DNA from: Paraburkholderia sediminicola
Lineage (GTDB): Bacteria; Pseudomonadota; Gammaproteobacteria; Burkholderiales; Burkholderiaceae
Direction: 5' to 3'
DNA length: 64,000 nt
NCBI RefSeq assembly: GCF_902859805.1
Contig: NZ_CADIKC010000004.1
Span: 62,001 to 126,000 of the forward strand
How positions within the stretch are numbered: position 1 is the first letter of the stretch; each line of letters opens with the position of its first letter. Shown piece by piece: positions 8,799 through 16,829 of this stretch. The position numbers and the translations under genes are program-made. A model generated the notes under the pieces. It did no database searches, had not been told where the DNA came from, and saw only the letters and a list, made by a program, of their open reading frames with translations.

Positions 8799-8922
8799 AT
8801 GGTACACACGAAATTCCTTCGCCAATAAAATATCTCGACCTCGCCATGCATAATTCCGGCGCGCCCGATTTCCGGCGCGATTAGCACTTAAACTGTGCAC
8901 CCCTCCTCCTCGTGGTGAATCG

Positions 8923-9291
8923 ATGAAGAAGAAACTTGCGCGTCACAAGGGGCAAGCCGTCGCGCGCGCCATTCTCGACATGGACTGGCAATGGTCCTCG
9001 CATTTCGGCGACCTGGGGCTGAACGATCTCAACTACAGCGATCTGTTTTGCCGGATGTGGGTGGAGCCGGAAGATGACTTCGCCAAGACGGCGCTCTACG
9101 AGTTCATGCCTGGCGTGAGCCGCCGCACGGCGGTGCGCTACGTGCAGGAACTGATCGACGCCGGCTGGCTGCTGGAGACGGGTTCAGAGGCGGATCGCCG
9201 CATCAAACGGGTCAGTCTCGCGGTCTCGATCGAGGAACGTCTGGAGCAGTTTCTCGCCTATGTGCATCAGCGTTTTGCCACCCTGGATTGA
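8923..9291 (+). CDS. small winged-helix protein, MarR-like
   Basis: A 122-residue protein. Residues 66-86 (SRRTAVRYVQELIDAGWLLE) look like the recognition helix of a winged-helix domain, followed by a basic wing (SEADRRIKRVSLAVSIEERLE) and a C-terminal helix, the arrangement of MarR-type regulators. The N-terminal half (YSDLFCRMWVEPEDDFAKTALYEFMPG) would form the preceding helices. It is divergent from the TIM-barrel/oxygenase unit, with a palindrome and direct repeats between them, so it may control that unit and itself. No ligand site can be assigned. Confidence 0.65.
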   Translation: MKKKLARHKGQAVARAILDMDWQWSSHFGDLGLNDLNYSDLFCRMWVEPEDDFAKTALYEFMPGVSRRTAVRYVQELIDAGWLLETGSEADRRIKRVSLAVSIEERLEQFLAYVHQRFATLD

Positions 9292-9359
9292 GCCTTTAGC
9301 GTCATGTCTACGTTGAGGCATTCGCATAACAGGCATCTCGGCGCATCGCGCAATCCGGC

Positions 9360-9375
9360 TGGCATATTTCTCGCT
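9360..9375 (+). promoter_or_regulatory. candidate sigma-54 (-24/-12) promoter for the guanidine binding-protein gene
   Basis: TGGCATATTTCTCGCT has GG and GC exactly 10 bases apart. The -12 block TCGCT is identical to that of the promoter at 6363-6378, and the distance to the riboswitch is similar (transcription start predicted near 9386, riboswitch from about 9420). Pattern-based call. Confidence 0.62.
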
Positions 9376-9419
9376 AGATTAAATTCCGAGAGGTGCGGCA
9401 GCGTCGCATCTTAGGGATG

Positions 9420-9541
9420 CTAGGGTTCCGGTTCGCGAGAATGTCTGGTCCGAGAGCAGCCCGGTGCACCCGTTCGTTCGATCCGGACTTGATCCGGGAA
9501 CGAGCTGGCCGCACTACACGGCGGGACAAAAGCCCGGGAGA
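9420..9541 (+). ncRNA. guanidine-I riboswitch (ykkC class) upstream of the binding-protein gene
   Basis: The leader contains CTAGGGTTCCGG, TCTGGTCCGAGAGCAGCCC and ACGGCGGGACAAAAGCCCGG, the conserved blocks of the guanidine-I aptamer. It closely resembles the copy at 6167-6313, and even the sequence before it (CGAGAGGTGCGG, GCATCTTAGGGATG) is shared, so the two control regions are probably a duplication. A hairpin at 9544-9567 follows the aptamer, without a U-tract. The gene starts 174 bases downstream of the aptamer. Confidence 0.94.
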
Positions 9542-9715
9542 TTGGCGATAGCGATGCCTATCGTGCCTCTCCGTGGCCGGCGTTTGTCTCCCGCAGTTTT
9601 CGCGCAGTGTCCGCATCATTCGGATTCTCGCGGGAACCGGTCACGTTGTTTTATCGCGCAGTCGCCGCGCGATCCAACTCAACAATCGCAATTGACCGGT
9701 CTCCTGGAGAAAACG

Positions 9716-10759
9716 ATGAAACGCTTCGAATCCGCCCGTACGTCCCTCACCTTACTGAACAGCCTGGCCTCGTCGCGCCGCGTGCGTGGCGCGATCGCCT
9801 GCGCTGCCGCTGCAGTTGCTATCGGCTTCGCCGCCGCGCCTGCACAAGCGGCCACGCCCCTCGCCATCGGCTATAGCGACTGGCCCGGCTTCGTCGCGTT
9901 CCAGATTGCCATCGACAAAGGCTGGTTCAAGGAAGCCGGCGTGGATGTCAATTTCCAATGGTTCGACTACTCGGCCTCGCTCGACGCGTTCTCCGCCGGC
10001 AAGCTCGACGCAGTCGGCGCGACCAACGGCGATGCGCTGGTCACCGGCGCAAGCGGCGCCAAAAACGTGATGATCCTTCTGACCGACTACTCGAGCGGCA
10101 ACGACATGATCGTGGCCAAGCCGCCCATTCGTACCGTGGCGGGACTCAAGGGCAAGAAGGTCGGTGTCGAAATGGGTCTGGTCGATCACCTGCTGCTGGA
10201 CACGGCGCTCGAAAAGCACGCGCTCAAGGAATCGGACATCACACTCGTCAACGCGAAGACGAACGAGTTGCCGCAAGTGCTGGCGTCGTCCGGCGATGTC
10301 GCCGCGGTCGGCGCATGGCAACCGAACGCGGGCGAAGCACTCAAGCGTGTGCCGGGTTCACGTCCGATCTTCACCTCGGCCGACGCGCCGGGCCTGATCT
10401 ACGACGCGATCACGGTCAATCCGGTCAGTCTGCAGTCACGCAAAGCCGACTGGGCCAAGGTGATCAAGGTCTGGTATCGCTGCGTGGCCTACATCAACGA
10501 TCCGAAGACGCAACCGGATGCCGTCAAGATCATGTCCGCGCGCGTCGGCCTGACGCCGGCCCAGTATCTGCCGTTGCTGAAAGGCACGCACCTGCTCGAC
10601 GCAGCGGCGGCGAGAAAGGCCTTCGTCAAGGGTGACGGGCTGGACTCGGTCTACGGTTCGAGCGTGAACGCGGACAAGTTCAATGTACGCAACGCGGTCT
10701 ACAAGCAATCGCAGAACGTGAGCGCCTATCTCGATCCGGCGCTGACCAATGCGCCGTAA
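9716..10759 (+). CDS. ABC transporter substrate-binding protein, guanidine/urea carboxylase-associated (NMT1/SsuA-like)
   Basis: Periplasmic binding protein of 347 residues. The ATG at 9716 follows CTGGAGAAAACG, while the longer frame to 9464 would cover the riboswitch and is rejected. A signal peptide runs to about residue 44 (IACAAAAVAIGFAAAPAQAA). The mature part begins PLAIGYSDWPGFVAFQIAID, typical of NMT1/SsuA-like binding proteins, and contains GLKGKKVGVEMG. It is separated from its probable permease (1-960) by the oxygenase region, and the shared riboswitch type links the two transcripts. Guanidine as ligand is inferred from this regulation. Confidence 0.87.
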   Translation: MKRFESARTSLTLLNSLASSRRVRGAIACAAAAVAIGFAAAPAQAATPLAIGYSDWPGFVAFQIAIDKGWFKEAGVDVNFQWFDYSASLDAFSAGKLDAVGATNGDALVTGASGAKNVMILLTDYSSGNDMIVAKPPIRTVAGLKGKKVGVEMGLVDHLLLDTALEKHALKESDITLVNAKTNELPQVLASSGDVAAVGAWQPNAGEALKRVPGSRPIFTSADAPGLIYDAITVNPVSLQSRKADWAKVIKVWYRCVAYINDPKTQPDAVKIMSARVGLTPAQYLPLLKGTHLLDAAAARKAFVKGDGLDSVYGSSVNADKFNVRNAVYKQSQNVSAYLDPALTNAP

Positions 10760-10872
10760 GTAGCGCCAGCCGGGCGTCTATAGCTATACACGGTAATATG
10801 GGGGCAGCACGCTCCGTCGCTGCACACAAGCGCTTCTTTGCGGCGCCGGAGGACGGCCACCAGGAGGCAATC

Positions 10873-11283
10873 GTGTATAAAAAACAGTCTCGCTATCACG
10901 CCCTGCTCGCGCTGGCGCCCATACTGGCGCTGCTTTTGTCGCTTCTGCTGCTGGCCCATCCACGACCCGTATTCGCCAGCGAAGATAGCGACAACGCCAG
11001 CGCGGAAGCCGCGGGCCAGCGTGCCCGCTTTGCCAGGGAATTCTGCGGAGGTTCCGAGCAGGACGTGGTCGAATACAAGGACAAACTCAGGAAGATCCTC
11101 ACTGAAGCCAGCCAGTTCGATACGCGCTGGCAGGCGGGTTGGCAGCGCGGCGATAGCGATGCGATCCAGATGCGCTCGCTGCAACTCAACTCCCCACCGG
11201 AATTCGCAGTGCGGGTCAAAAGCAACTGCGACCGCATCAAATGGCAGGCCGACAATCTGCTGCGCGCACGCCCGCCGAAGTAG
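10873..11283 (+). CDS. secreted hypothetical protein
   Basis: A 136-residue protein starting at GTG 10873, preceded by AGGAGG (10862-10867) at good spacing. An N-terminal hydrophobic segment (ALLALAPILALLLSLLLLAH) ends in PVFAS, a plausible signal peptide or membrane anchor. The mature part is helical and charged, with two cysteines (EFCGGSEQDVVEYKDKL and VKSNCDRIKW) that could form a disulfide in the periplasm. I recognise no family. It lies 120 bases before mreB on the same strand and could share its transcript. Confidence 0.65.
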   Translation: MYKKQSRYHALLALAPILALLLSLLLLAHPRPVFASEDSDNASAEAAGQRARFAREFCGGSEQDVVEYKDKLRKILTEASQFDTRWQAGWQRGDSDAIQMRSLQLNSPPEFAVRVKSNCDRIKWQADNLLRARPPK

Positions 11284-11403
11284 CCCGGCGCCCGAAGCTG
11301 TTATTCTTCCCTCTCTCCGGCCATCACCCGGTCGCCTGCCGCCTCCGGGCGGCATCCCAAGCGGCGCGTTCACGCGCCCGGCATCAGCGAGACAGGAATT
11401 TGC

Positions 11404-12447
11404 ATGTTCGGTTTTTTGCGTGGCTATTTTTCCAACGACCTGGCAATCGACCTCGGCACGTCGAACACGCTGATCTATATGCGTGGCAAGGGCATCGTGC
11501 TGGACGAACCCTCGGTGGTCTCGATTCGTCAGGAAGGCGGCCCGAACGGTAAGAAGATCATTCTGGCCGTCGGCAAGGAAGCGAAACAGATGCTCGGCAA
11601 GGTGCCGGGCAATATCGAGGCGATCCGCCCGATGAAAGACGGCGTGATCGCCGACTTCAACATCACCCAGCAGATGATCAAGCGCTTCATCCAGATGGCG
11701 CACGAGTCGCGGATGTTCGCGCCGTCGCCGCGGATCATCATCTGCGTCCCCTGCGGGTCGACTCAGGTCGAGCGCCGCGCGATCAAGGAAGCCGCGCATA
11801 GCGCGGGCGCCTCGCAGGTCTATCTGATCGAAGAGCCGATGGCGGCCGCGACCGGCGCCGGCCTGCCTGTTTCGGAAGCCACCGGCTCGATGGTGGTCGA
11901 TATTGGCGGCGGCACGACCGAAGTGGGCGTGATCTCGCTCGGCGGTGTCGTCTATAAAGGCTCGGTGCGCGTAGGCGGCGACAAGTTCGACGACGCGATC
12001 GTCAACTACATCCGCCGCAACTACGGGATGCTGATCGGCGAGCAGACCGCCGAGGCCATCAAGAAGGAAATCGGCTCCGCGTTTCCGGGCTCCGAAGTCA
12101 AGGAGATGGAGGTCAAGGGCCGCAATATGTCCGAAGGCATTCCGCGCAGCTTCACGGTGTCCAGCAACGAGATTCTCGAAGCGCTCACCGATCCGCTGAA
12201 CCAGATCGTCTCCGCAGTGAAGATCGCGCTGGAACAGACACCGCCGGAACTGGGCGCCGACATCGCCGAGCGCGGCATCATGCTCGCGGGCGGCGGTGCG
12301 CTGCTGCGCGATCTCGACCGCCTGCTCGCGGAAGAAACCGGGCTGCCGGTGTTCGTCGCCGAAGCGCCGTTGACCTGCGTGGTGCGCGGCTCGGGCATGG
12401 CGCTGGAGCGGATGGACAAGTTCGGCGGGGCCTTCTCTTACGAGTAA
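11404..12447 (+). CDS. mreB: MreB/Mbl family rod-shape actin homologue
   Basis: Bacterial actin of 347 residues, full length. The nucleotide-binding motifs are DLGTSNTLIY at 16-25 (phosphate 1), DIGGGTTE at 166-173 (phosphate 2) and LAGGGALLRDL (adenosine). MreB forms membrane-bound filaments that guide the elongasome. The usual partners mreC, mreD, mrdA and rodA are not here: upstream is a secreted protein of unknown function and downstream an unrelated SDR gene on the other strand. A solitary copy suggests a paralogue of the main mreB, though the core mre operon is outside view. Confidence 0.92.
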   Translation: MFGFLRGYFSNDLAIDLGTSNTLIYMRGKGIVLDEPSVVSIRQEGGPNGKKIILAVGKEAKQMLGKVPGNIEAIRPMKDGVIADFNITQQMIKRFIQMAHESRMFAPSPRIIICVPCGSTQVERRAIKEAAHSAGASQVYLIEEPMAAATGAGLPVSEATGSMVVDIGGGTTEVGVISLGGVVYKGSVRVGGDKFDDAIVNYIRRNYGMLIGEQTAEAIKKEIGSAFPGSEVKEMEVKGRNMSEGIPRSFTVSSNEILEALTDPLNQIVSAVKIALEQTPPELGADIAERGIMLAGGGALLRDLDRLLAEETGLPVFVAEAPLTCVVRGSGMALERMDKFGGAFSYE

Positions 12448-12484
12448 GTACGAGTAAGTGCGCGTAAGCCCCGGCTCGCGAACG

Positions 12485-12504
12485 ACGGCCTACGAGGCCG
12501 TTTT
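12485..12504 (+). terminator. intrinsic terminator after mreB
   Basis: Stem ACGGCCT (12485-12491) and AGGCCGT (12495-12501) with loop ACG, the final T starting a run of four T. It lies 37 bases after the mreB stop and overlaps the 3' end of the convergent SDR gene. Confidence 0.6.
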
Positions 12505-13239
12505 CCCGCCGTTGACCCGGATGATTTCGCCCGTGATAAAGCTCGCCTTGTCAGACGCGACGAACACGATCGCGTCGGCGATCTCTTCGGGCGTTCCCGC
12601 GCGCCTGAGCGGAACGTTCGTGAGAAAAGCGGCTTTTCGCTCGGCGGTGCCGGTTAGCCGCTCGAGCATCGCGGTCTCGACCGGACCCGGCGCGATGGCG
12701 TTGACGCGTACGCCTGACGCGGCACCTTCGATCGCCGCCGATTTGGTCAGACCTTCCACCGCGTGCTTGCTTGCCACGTAAAGCGATGCGTTCGCCGCGC
12801 CGCGCGAACCCATCGTCGATGAAATATTGACGATGCTGCCGCTGCCCTGCGCCAGCATCACGCGCATCTCGTGCTTCATGCTGAGCAACGTGCCGAGCAC
12901 ATTGGTATCGAATACGGCCGCATAGCCCTCAGGGGTGCGCTCCGTTACCGGCCCGTTCTGGCCTTCGGTACCCGCGGAATTGACCGCGACGTCGAGCCGG
13001 CCAAAGCGCGTAACAGTCTTGTCGACGAGCTCGCGCACCTCGTTTTCGAACCGGACGTCGGACTGGATGAACTCGGCTTGCGCGCCGAGTGTGCGAAGCT
13101 CTTCAGCCAGCTTCTGGCCTTGGTCCGCGCGACGTCCGGAGACGACGACATGGGCGCCTTCACGGGCAAAAGCCAGCGCGGTGGCGCGGCCGATGCCTGT
13201 CAACGCGCCAGTGATCAGAACGACGGGATGGGTAGACAT
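12490..13239 (-). CDS. short-chain dehydrogenase/reductase (classical SDR)
   Basis: NAD(P)-dependent oxidoreductase of 249 residues. The cofactor motif TGALTGIG spans 10-17, NSAG 87-90, catalytic serine around S140-S141, and YVASK gives Y154 and K158. The Arg-rich SGRRADQ after the second strand favours NADPH. The ATG at 13239 follows GAGGAAACGCA, a good ribosome site, so the longer open frame to 13341 is not used. It lies just downstream of the Gfo/Idh gene on the same strand, about 70 bases away, and may share its transcript. The substrate is unknown. Confidence 0.87.
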   Translation of the reverse strand: MSTHPVVLITGALTGIGRATALAFAREGAHVVVSGRRADQGQKLAEELRTLGAQAEFIQSDVRFENEVRELVDKTVTRFGRLDVAVNSAGTEGQNGPVTERTPEGYAAVFDTNVLGTLLSMKHEMRVMLAQGSGSIVNISSTMGSRGAANASLYVASKHAVEGLTKSAAIEGAASGVRVNAIAPGPVETAMLERLTGTAERKAAFLTNVPLRRAGTPEEIADAIVFVASDKASFITGEIIRVNGGKTAS

Positions 13240-13309
13240 TGCGTTTCCTCGATGAAGTTTGCGAAAGCGGACGACAGAGCCGCTCAGAGACTGAAACCGG
13301 CCGCCCCGC

Positions 13310-14446
13310 TTAACCAGGCGTGCTGAACGAAAGCGGGACACGCTGGCCCGTGCGATTCGACTCTGCGATCTGGTCCATCAGCTCATGCATCCGGATCGCG
13401 TCCGCGAAAGTGGGCGCAAGCGTTGAACCGGTCTTGACGTCGCGTGCATGGGCGGCGTACAGGTTCGCCAATTCCAGCACACTCGCGCCAAGTTCGCTTG
13501 GCGGCAGCCAGTCATATTCCGCAGGAATCGTCAGTTGAGTCAGCGGCTGGCGGTCGCCGCGCGCGATTTCGAAGCGGTTGAAGGCGTCGCCAAAGCTGGT
13601 GGTATTCCAGATTTTCAGGTCGCCCTTGCTGCCTGTCACGTCGAGTTGCATACCGAAGTTGTTGCGCTTTCCCGCCTCGATATGGACTGTCAGCACGGCG
13701 CCATTGGCGAAAGTCCCTGCCAGCACGACCTGGTCGGCACTCGTATGCGGCAATGTTTCGCCGGTTTCGATCAGCGTGACTTCCTTGAACTGGTTGACGG
13801 TCAGCGCCGACAAGCTCTGCGGATAGCCAACCATCGTCGTGAACAAGGCGTCGAGGAAGTGGCCGCCGTAGATCGACAGCAGACTGGAGAAATTCTCTTC
13901 GGGGATCGTGAAGTACAGCGAAGCGGGCCGTTCGCGCTGGAAGTATTCGACGCTCACGTGCAGGCGCACCGAACGCACTTCGCCAATTTCGCCCTGCTCC
14001 AGCAGATCGCGTACATAGCGGTAGCCGGGATTGAGGCGTCGTTGCAGGCCGACGATGGTGCGCACGCCCGCCTTGTCAGCCAACGCGAGCAACTCCTTCG
14101 ACAACGCTGTACTCGGCGTCAGCGGCCATTCGCAGTAGACGTCCTTAGCGGCCCCGATGGCCGCGCGGATGCCCTCTTCGTGCTGGAACGCGGGCGTCAA
14201 TACGAGCACGAGATCGACTTCCGGATGCGATACCAGTTCCTGCAACGAGGCTGCCGCGTACTTGAATCCATGACGCGCGACCAGCGCTGCCGCCTTTTCC
14301 GCGCTACGGCTATATACCGCCGTCAGTTCGTATTCCGGCAGCAGTTTCAGTGAAGGCACGTGTCCATATTCCGACCAGTTGCCTAGCCCAACAACGCCTA
14401 CCCTGATTTTGCCGGAGCCTGTAGCTCGCCTGACGATACTGTTCAC
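13310..14446 (-). CDS. Gfo/Idh/MocA family oxidoreductase with EWP in place of EKP
   Basis: Protein of 378 residues. The N-terminal Rossmann domain starts IRVGVVGLGNWSEYGHVPSL and is followed by the C-terminal alpha/beta domain with GGHFLDALF (H196, D199). In most dehydrogenases of the family the catalytic Lys lies in an EKP motif after the Rossmann fold; here the sequence is CEWPLTPS (E106-W107-P108). Loss of this Lys is known in members that bind NAD(P) as sensors, such as Gal80-type proteins. The protein may therefore be a non-catalytic binder or have a changed mechanism. It is adjacent to an SDR gene and, farther off, a LysR regulator. Confidence 0.84.
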   Translation of the reverse strand: MNSIVRRATGSGKIRVGVVGLGNWSEYGHVPSLKLLPEYELTAVYSRSAEKAAALVARHGFKYAAASLQELVSHPEVDLVLVLTPAFQHEEGIRAAIGAAKDVYCEWPLTPSTALSKELLALADKAGVRTIVGLQRRLNPGYRYVRDLLEQGEIGEVRSVRLHVSVEYFQRERPASLYFTIPEENFSSLLSIYGGHFLDALFTTMVGYPQSLSALTVNQFKEVTLIETGETLPHTSADQVVLAGTFANGAVLTVHIEAGKRNNFGMQLDVTGSKGDLKIWNTTSFGDAFNRFEIARGDRQPLTQLTIPAEYDWLPPSELGASVLELANLYAAHARDVKTGSTLAPTFADAIRMHELMDQIAESNRTGQRVPLSFSTPG

Positions 14447-14600
14447 AAGAACTCTCCAGATCGAGGCTGCGCAGCCAATCTGCCCAGCGACAGGCGAATA
14501 GTAGAGTTCAGGCGATTGAAGATAAACGGGCTGTGAATCCGATCATTCAGGACACTTGAGTCCGATATTGCGACTCCCGGACGATTCTTTGCTGGCGCTA

Positions 14601-15485
14601 TCAGATCTGCAGATTCTGGCTAACGTAGTCGATAAAGACGCGCAGCTTCGGCGACGCGTAGCGGCTTGCCGGCCATAAGATCCAGAAGGTGACGGTCTGG
14701 TCGATAAAATCGTCGAGCACGATCTGTAACGCGCCGCTCGCCAGCGCATCGCGCACAAGGAAGGTCGGCACGAAGGCAAGCCCCTTGTTCCGAAGCGCCA
14801 GAAAGCCCAGCACCTCAATCGTGTTGGCGACGAAGGTTTGCGGCAACTCCGGCTCCGCTTCCGACGCAGCGAGCTGGAACGGCCAGCGTTCCAGTTTGCC
14901 GCTGGCGGGAAATTTATGTAGCAGACAGGCATGCTGCACGAGTTCGGACGGATGCCTGGGTACGCCGTACTTCTCCAGATAGCCGGGCGAAGCGACCAGC
15001 ACCTGCCCGCAGGAACCGAGGCGCCGCGACACCAGCCTCGAATCGTGCTGCTCACCCGTGCGTATCACTGCGTCGAAGCCTTCTTCGATGATGTCCACCA
15101 TGCGATCGGAGAGATCGACCTCGAGTTCGATATCCGGGTATTGCAGCATGAAGCCGTCCAGCGCCGGCATGATCAGCTCGGACAGTTGCGGCGTACTGAT
15201 CCGCAGCCTGCCGCGTGGACTGCCGGCGGCGTCGGACAGTTCGGCCTCCGCCGCTTCGAGCTCGCCGAGGATGCGCCGGCATCGTTCGAGGAACAACGCG
15301 CCTTCGGCCGTCAGCGTGATGCTGCGCGTGCTGCGGTGAAAGAGCCGCACGCCGAGGCGCTGCTCGGTACGCGCAACGCTTTTGCCGACCGCCGAAGACG
15401 ATACGCCAAGCAGCCGGCCCGCCTCGGTAAAGCTGCGCGTTTCCGCCACCTGCACAAAGACCGAAATACCGCTGAGGCTGTCCAT
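14601..15485 (-). CDS. LysR family transcriptional regulator
   Basis: Regulator of 294 residues with the N-terminal winged helix (SFTEAGRLLGVSSSAVGKSV, about 17-38) and a LysR effector-binding domain (STPQLSELIMPALDGFML onward). It resembles the CrgA/DmlR group. It is divergent from the old-yellow-enzyme operon starting at 15699, the classic arrangement for LysR control of the neighbour, and a dyad TCCGA-N5-TCGGA lies between them. The effector may be an electrophile handled by the reductases, an inference from context. Confidence 0.88.
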   Translation of the reverse strand: MDSLSGISVFVQVAETRSFTEAGRLLGVSSSAVGKSVARTEQRLGVRLFHRSTRSITLTAEGALFLERCRRILGELEAAEAELSDAAGSPRGRLRISTPQLSELIMPALDGFMLQYPDIELEVDLSDRMVDIIEEGFDAVIRTGEQHDSRLVSRRLGSCGQVLVASPGYLEKYGVPRHPSELVQHACLLHKFPASGKLERWPFQLAASEAEPELPQTFVANTIEVLGFLALRNKGLAFVPTFLVRDALASGALQIVLDDFIDQTVTFWILWPASRYASPKLRVFIDYVSQNLQI

Positions 15486-15579
15486 TGCCGCTTCCCGAGG
15501 CCCGAGGCCGATTTGCGCCGGCCGGTCGACGCAGGCGAGCGTTCGAGACCCGGTGACGACTCAATTGCGGACTTTTATG

Positions 15580-15594
15580 TCCGATATATTCGGA
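15580..15594. promoter_or_regulatory. dyad in the LysR/reductase intergenic region, candidate operator
   Basis: The dyad TCCGA TATAT TCGGA lies midway between the divergent LysR gene (start 15485) and the reductase gene (start 15699). Its symmetry and AT-rich centre suit a LysR-type site; no experimental support can be drawn from sequence alone. Confidence 0.5.
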
Positions 15595-15698
15595 ACCTTA
15601 GCCTATTTTTCTTATCTCCGTCTGTCCATACACTGCTCCTCAAGGTCGAAAGCCCGCTGTTGATTGAAAGTCACCAGCCACTCAATCTCGAGGAAATC

Positions 15699-16817
15699 AT
15701 GTCCAAGCTCCATTCCGCAGTCAAAGTCGGTCCTTACGAATTTTCCCATCGTGTGGTGCTGGCGCCGCTCACCCGCATGCGCGCCGAAGAAGGCGCCAAG
15801 CCCGGCCCCTTGATGGCCCAGTACTATGCGCAGCGCGCCTCGGAAGGCGGTTTCCTGATCGGCGAAGCCACCATCGCCGCACCCAACGGCAACGGCTACC
15901 TCGGCGCGCCGGGTCTCTACGACGATAGCCAGATCGCCGGCTGGAAGCAGGTGACAGACGCCGTGCATGCCAAAGGCGGCCGCATCTTCCTGCAGCTGTA
16001 TCACGCCGGGCGCCAGTCCAACAGCCAGTTGCAGCCTGGCGGCGTGGAGCCGGTTGCGCCTTCTGCCGTGCAGCATGGCGGCGTTGCCTACACCGAAGCG
16101 GGCTGGATCCCGAACACGCCGAGTCGCGCGCTGACCATCTCCGAGATCGCCGGACTGGTGGAGAGCTTTCGTACCGCGGCGATTCGCGGCAAGGAAGCCG
16201 GCTTCGACGGCGTCGAACTGCACGCCGCCAATGGCTACCTGTTCGATCAATTCCTGCAGGACGGCAGCAACAAGCGCACCGACATCTACGGCGGCTCGTT
16301 CGAAAACCGCGCCCGCTTCCTGATCGAAGCCACCCGTGCCGTCATCTCGGTGTGGAGCAGCGACCGCGTGGCTGTGCGCCTCGGCCCGAGCGGCACGTGG
16401 GGCGATATGTCGGACAGCAATCCGGAAGGACTCTTTAGCTACGTCGCGCAGGAACTGGCGAAACTGAACCTCGCCTATCTGCACCTGATCGAGCCGCGCG
16501 TGCTGGGCAACGTCGACGACGACAGCAAGGACCCGAACCCGGTCGCCGCGCAACTGATCCGCAAGCACTACAAGGGCGTCATCATCGCCGCGGGCGGCTT
16601 CAAGGCCGCTAGCGCCGAAGCCGTCCTGCAGGCAGGCGACGCCGACCTGGTCGCATTTGGCCGTGACTTCATCGCCAACCCGGATCTGCCCGAACGCCTG
16701 CGCCTTCAACTGCCGCTGAATCCATATGACCGCCCCACCTTCTTTGGCGGCACCGATGTCGGCTATACCGACTACCCGTTCTACAGCACCGAAACCACGG
16801 ACGCTGTTGCAGCGTAA
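15699..16817 (+). CDS. alkene reductase, old yellow enzyme family (NemA-like)
   Basis: FMN-dependent NAD(P)H oxidoreductase of 372 residues. The barrel begins VGPYEFSHRVVLAPLTRMRA; substrate-binding H175 and N178 lie in ELHAANGYLFDQFLQ, followed by KRTDIYGGS, typical of the class that reduces enones and nitro compounds. The ATG at 15699 follows CGAGGAAATC; the much longer open frame upstream runs antisense through the LysR gene and is not real. It is the first gene of a four-gene unit (reductase, MFS exporter, aldo-keto reductase, second reductase), which suggests detoxification of reactive electrophiles. Confidence 0.92.
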   Translation: MSKLHSAVKVGPYEFSHRVVLAPLTRMRAEEGAKPGPLMAQYYAQRASEGGFLIGEATIAAPNGNGYLGAPGLYDDSQIAGWKQVTDAVHAKGGRIFLQLYHAGRQSNSQLQPGGVEPVAPSAVQHGGVAYTEAGWIPNTPSRALTISEIAGLVESFRTAAIRGKEAGFDGVELHAANGYLFDQFLQDGSNKRTDIYGGSFENRARFLIEATRAVISVWSSDRVAVRLGPSGTWGDMSDSNPEGLFSYVAQELAKLNLAYLHLIEPRVLGNVDDDSKDPNPVAAQLIRKHYKGVIIAAGGFKAASAEAVLQAGDADLVAFGRDFIANPDLPERLRLQLPLNPYDRPTFFGGTDVGYTDYPFYSTETTDAVAA

Positions 16818-16829
16818 GCGGAGCACACG

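Noticed and set aside
7804..8853. 349-codon open frame on the plus strand
   Set aside because: Antisense to the TIM-barrel gene; Arg-rich translation without domain.
9464..9715. N-terminal extension of the binding-protein gene
   Set aside because: Overlaps the riboswitch; the signal peptide begins properly at 9716.
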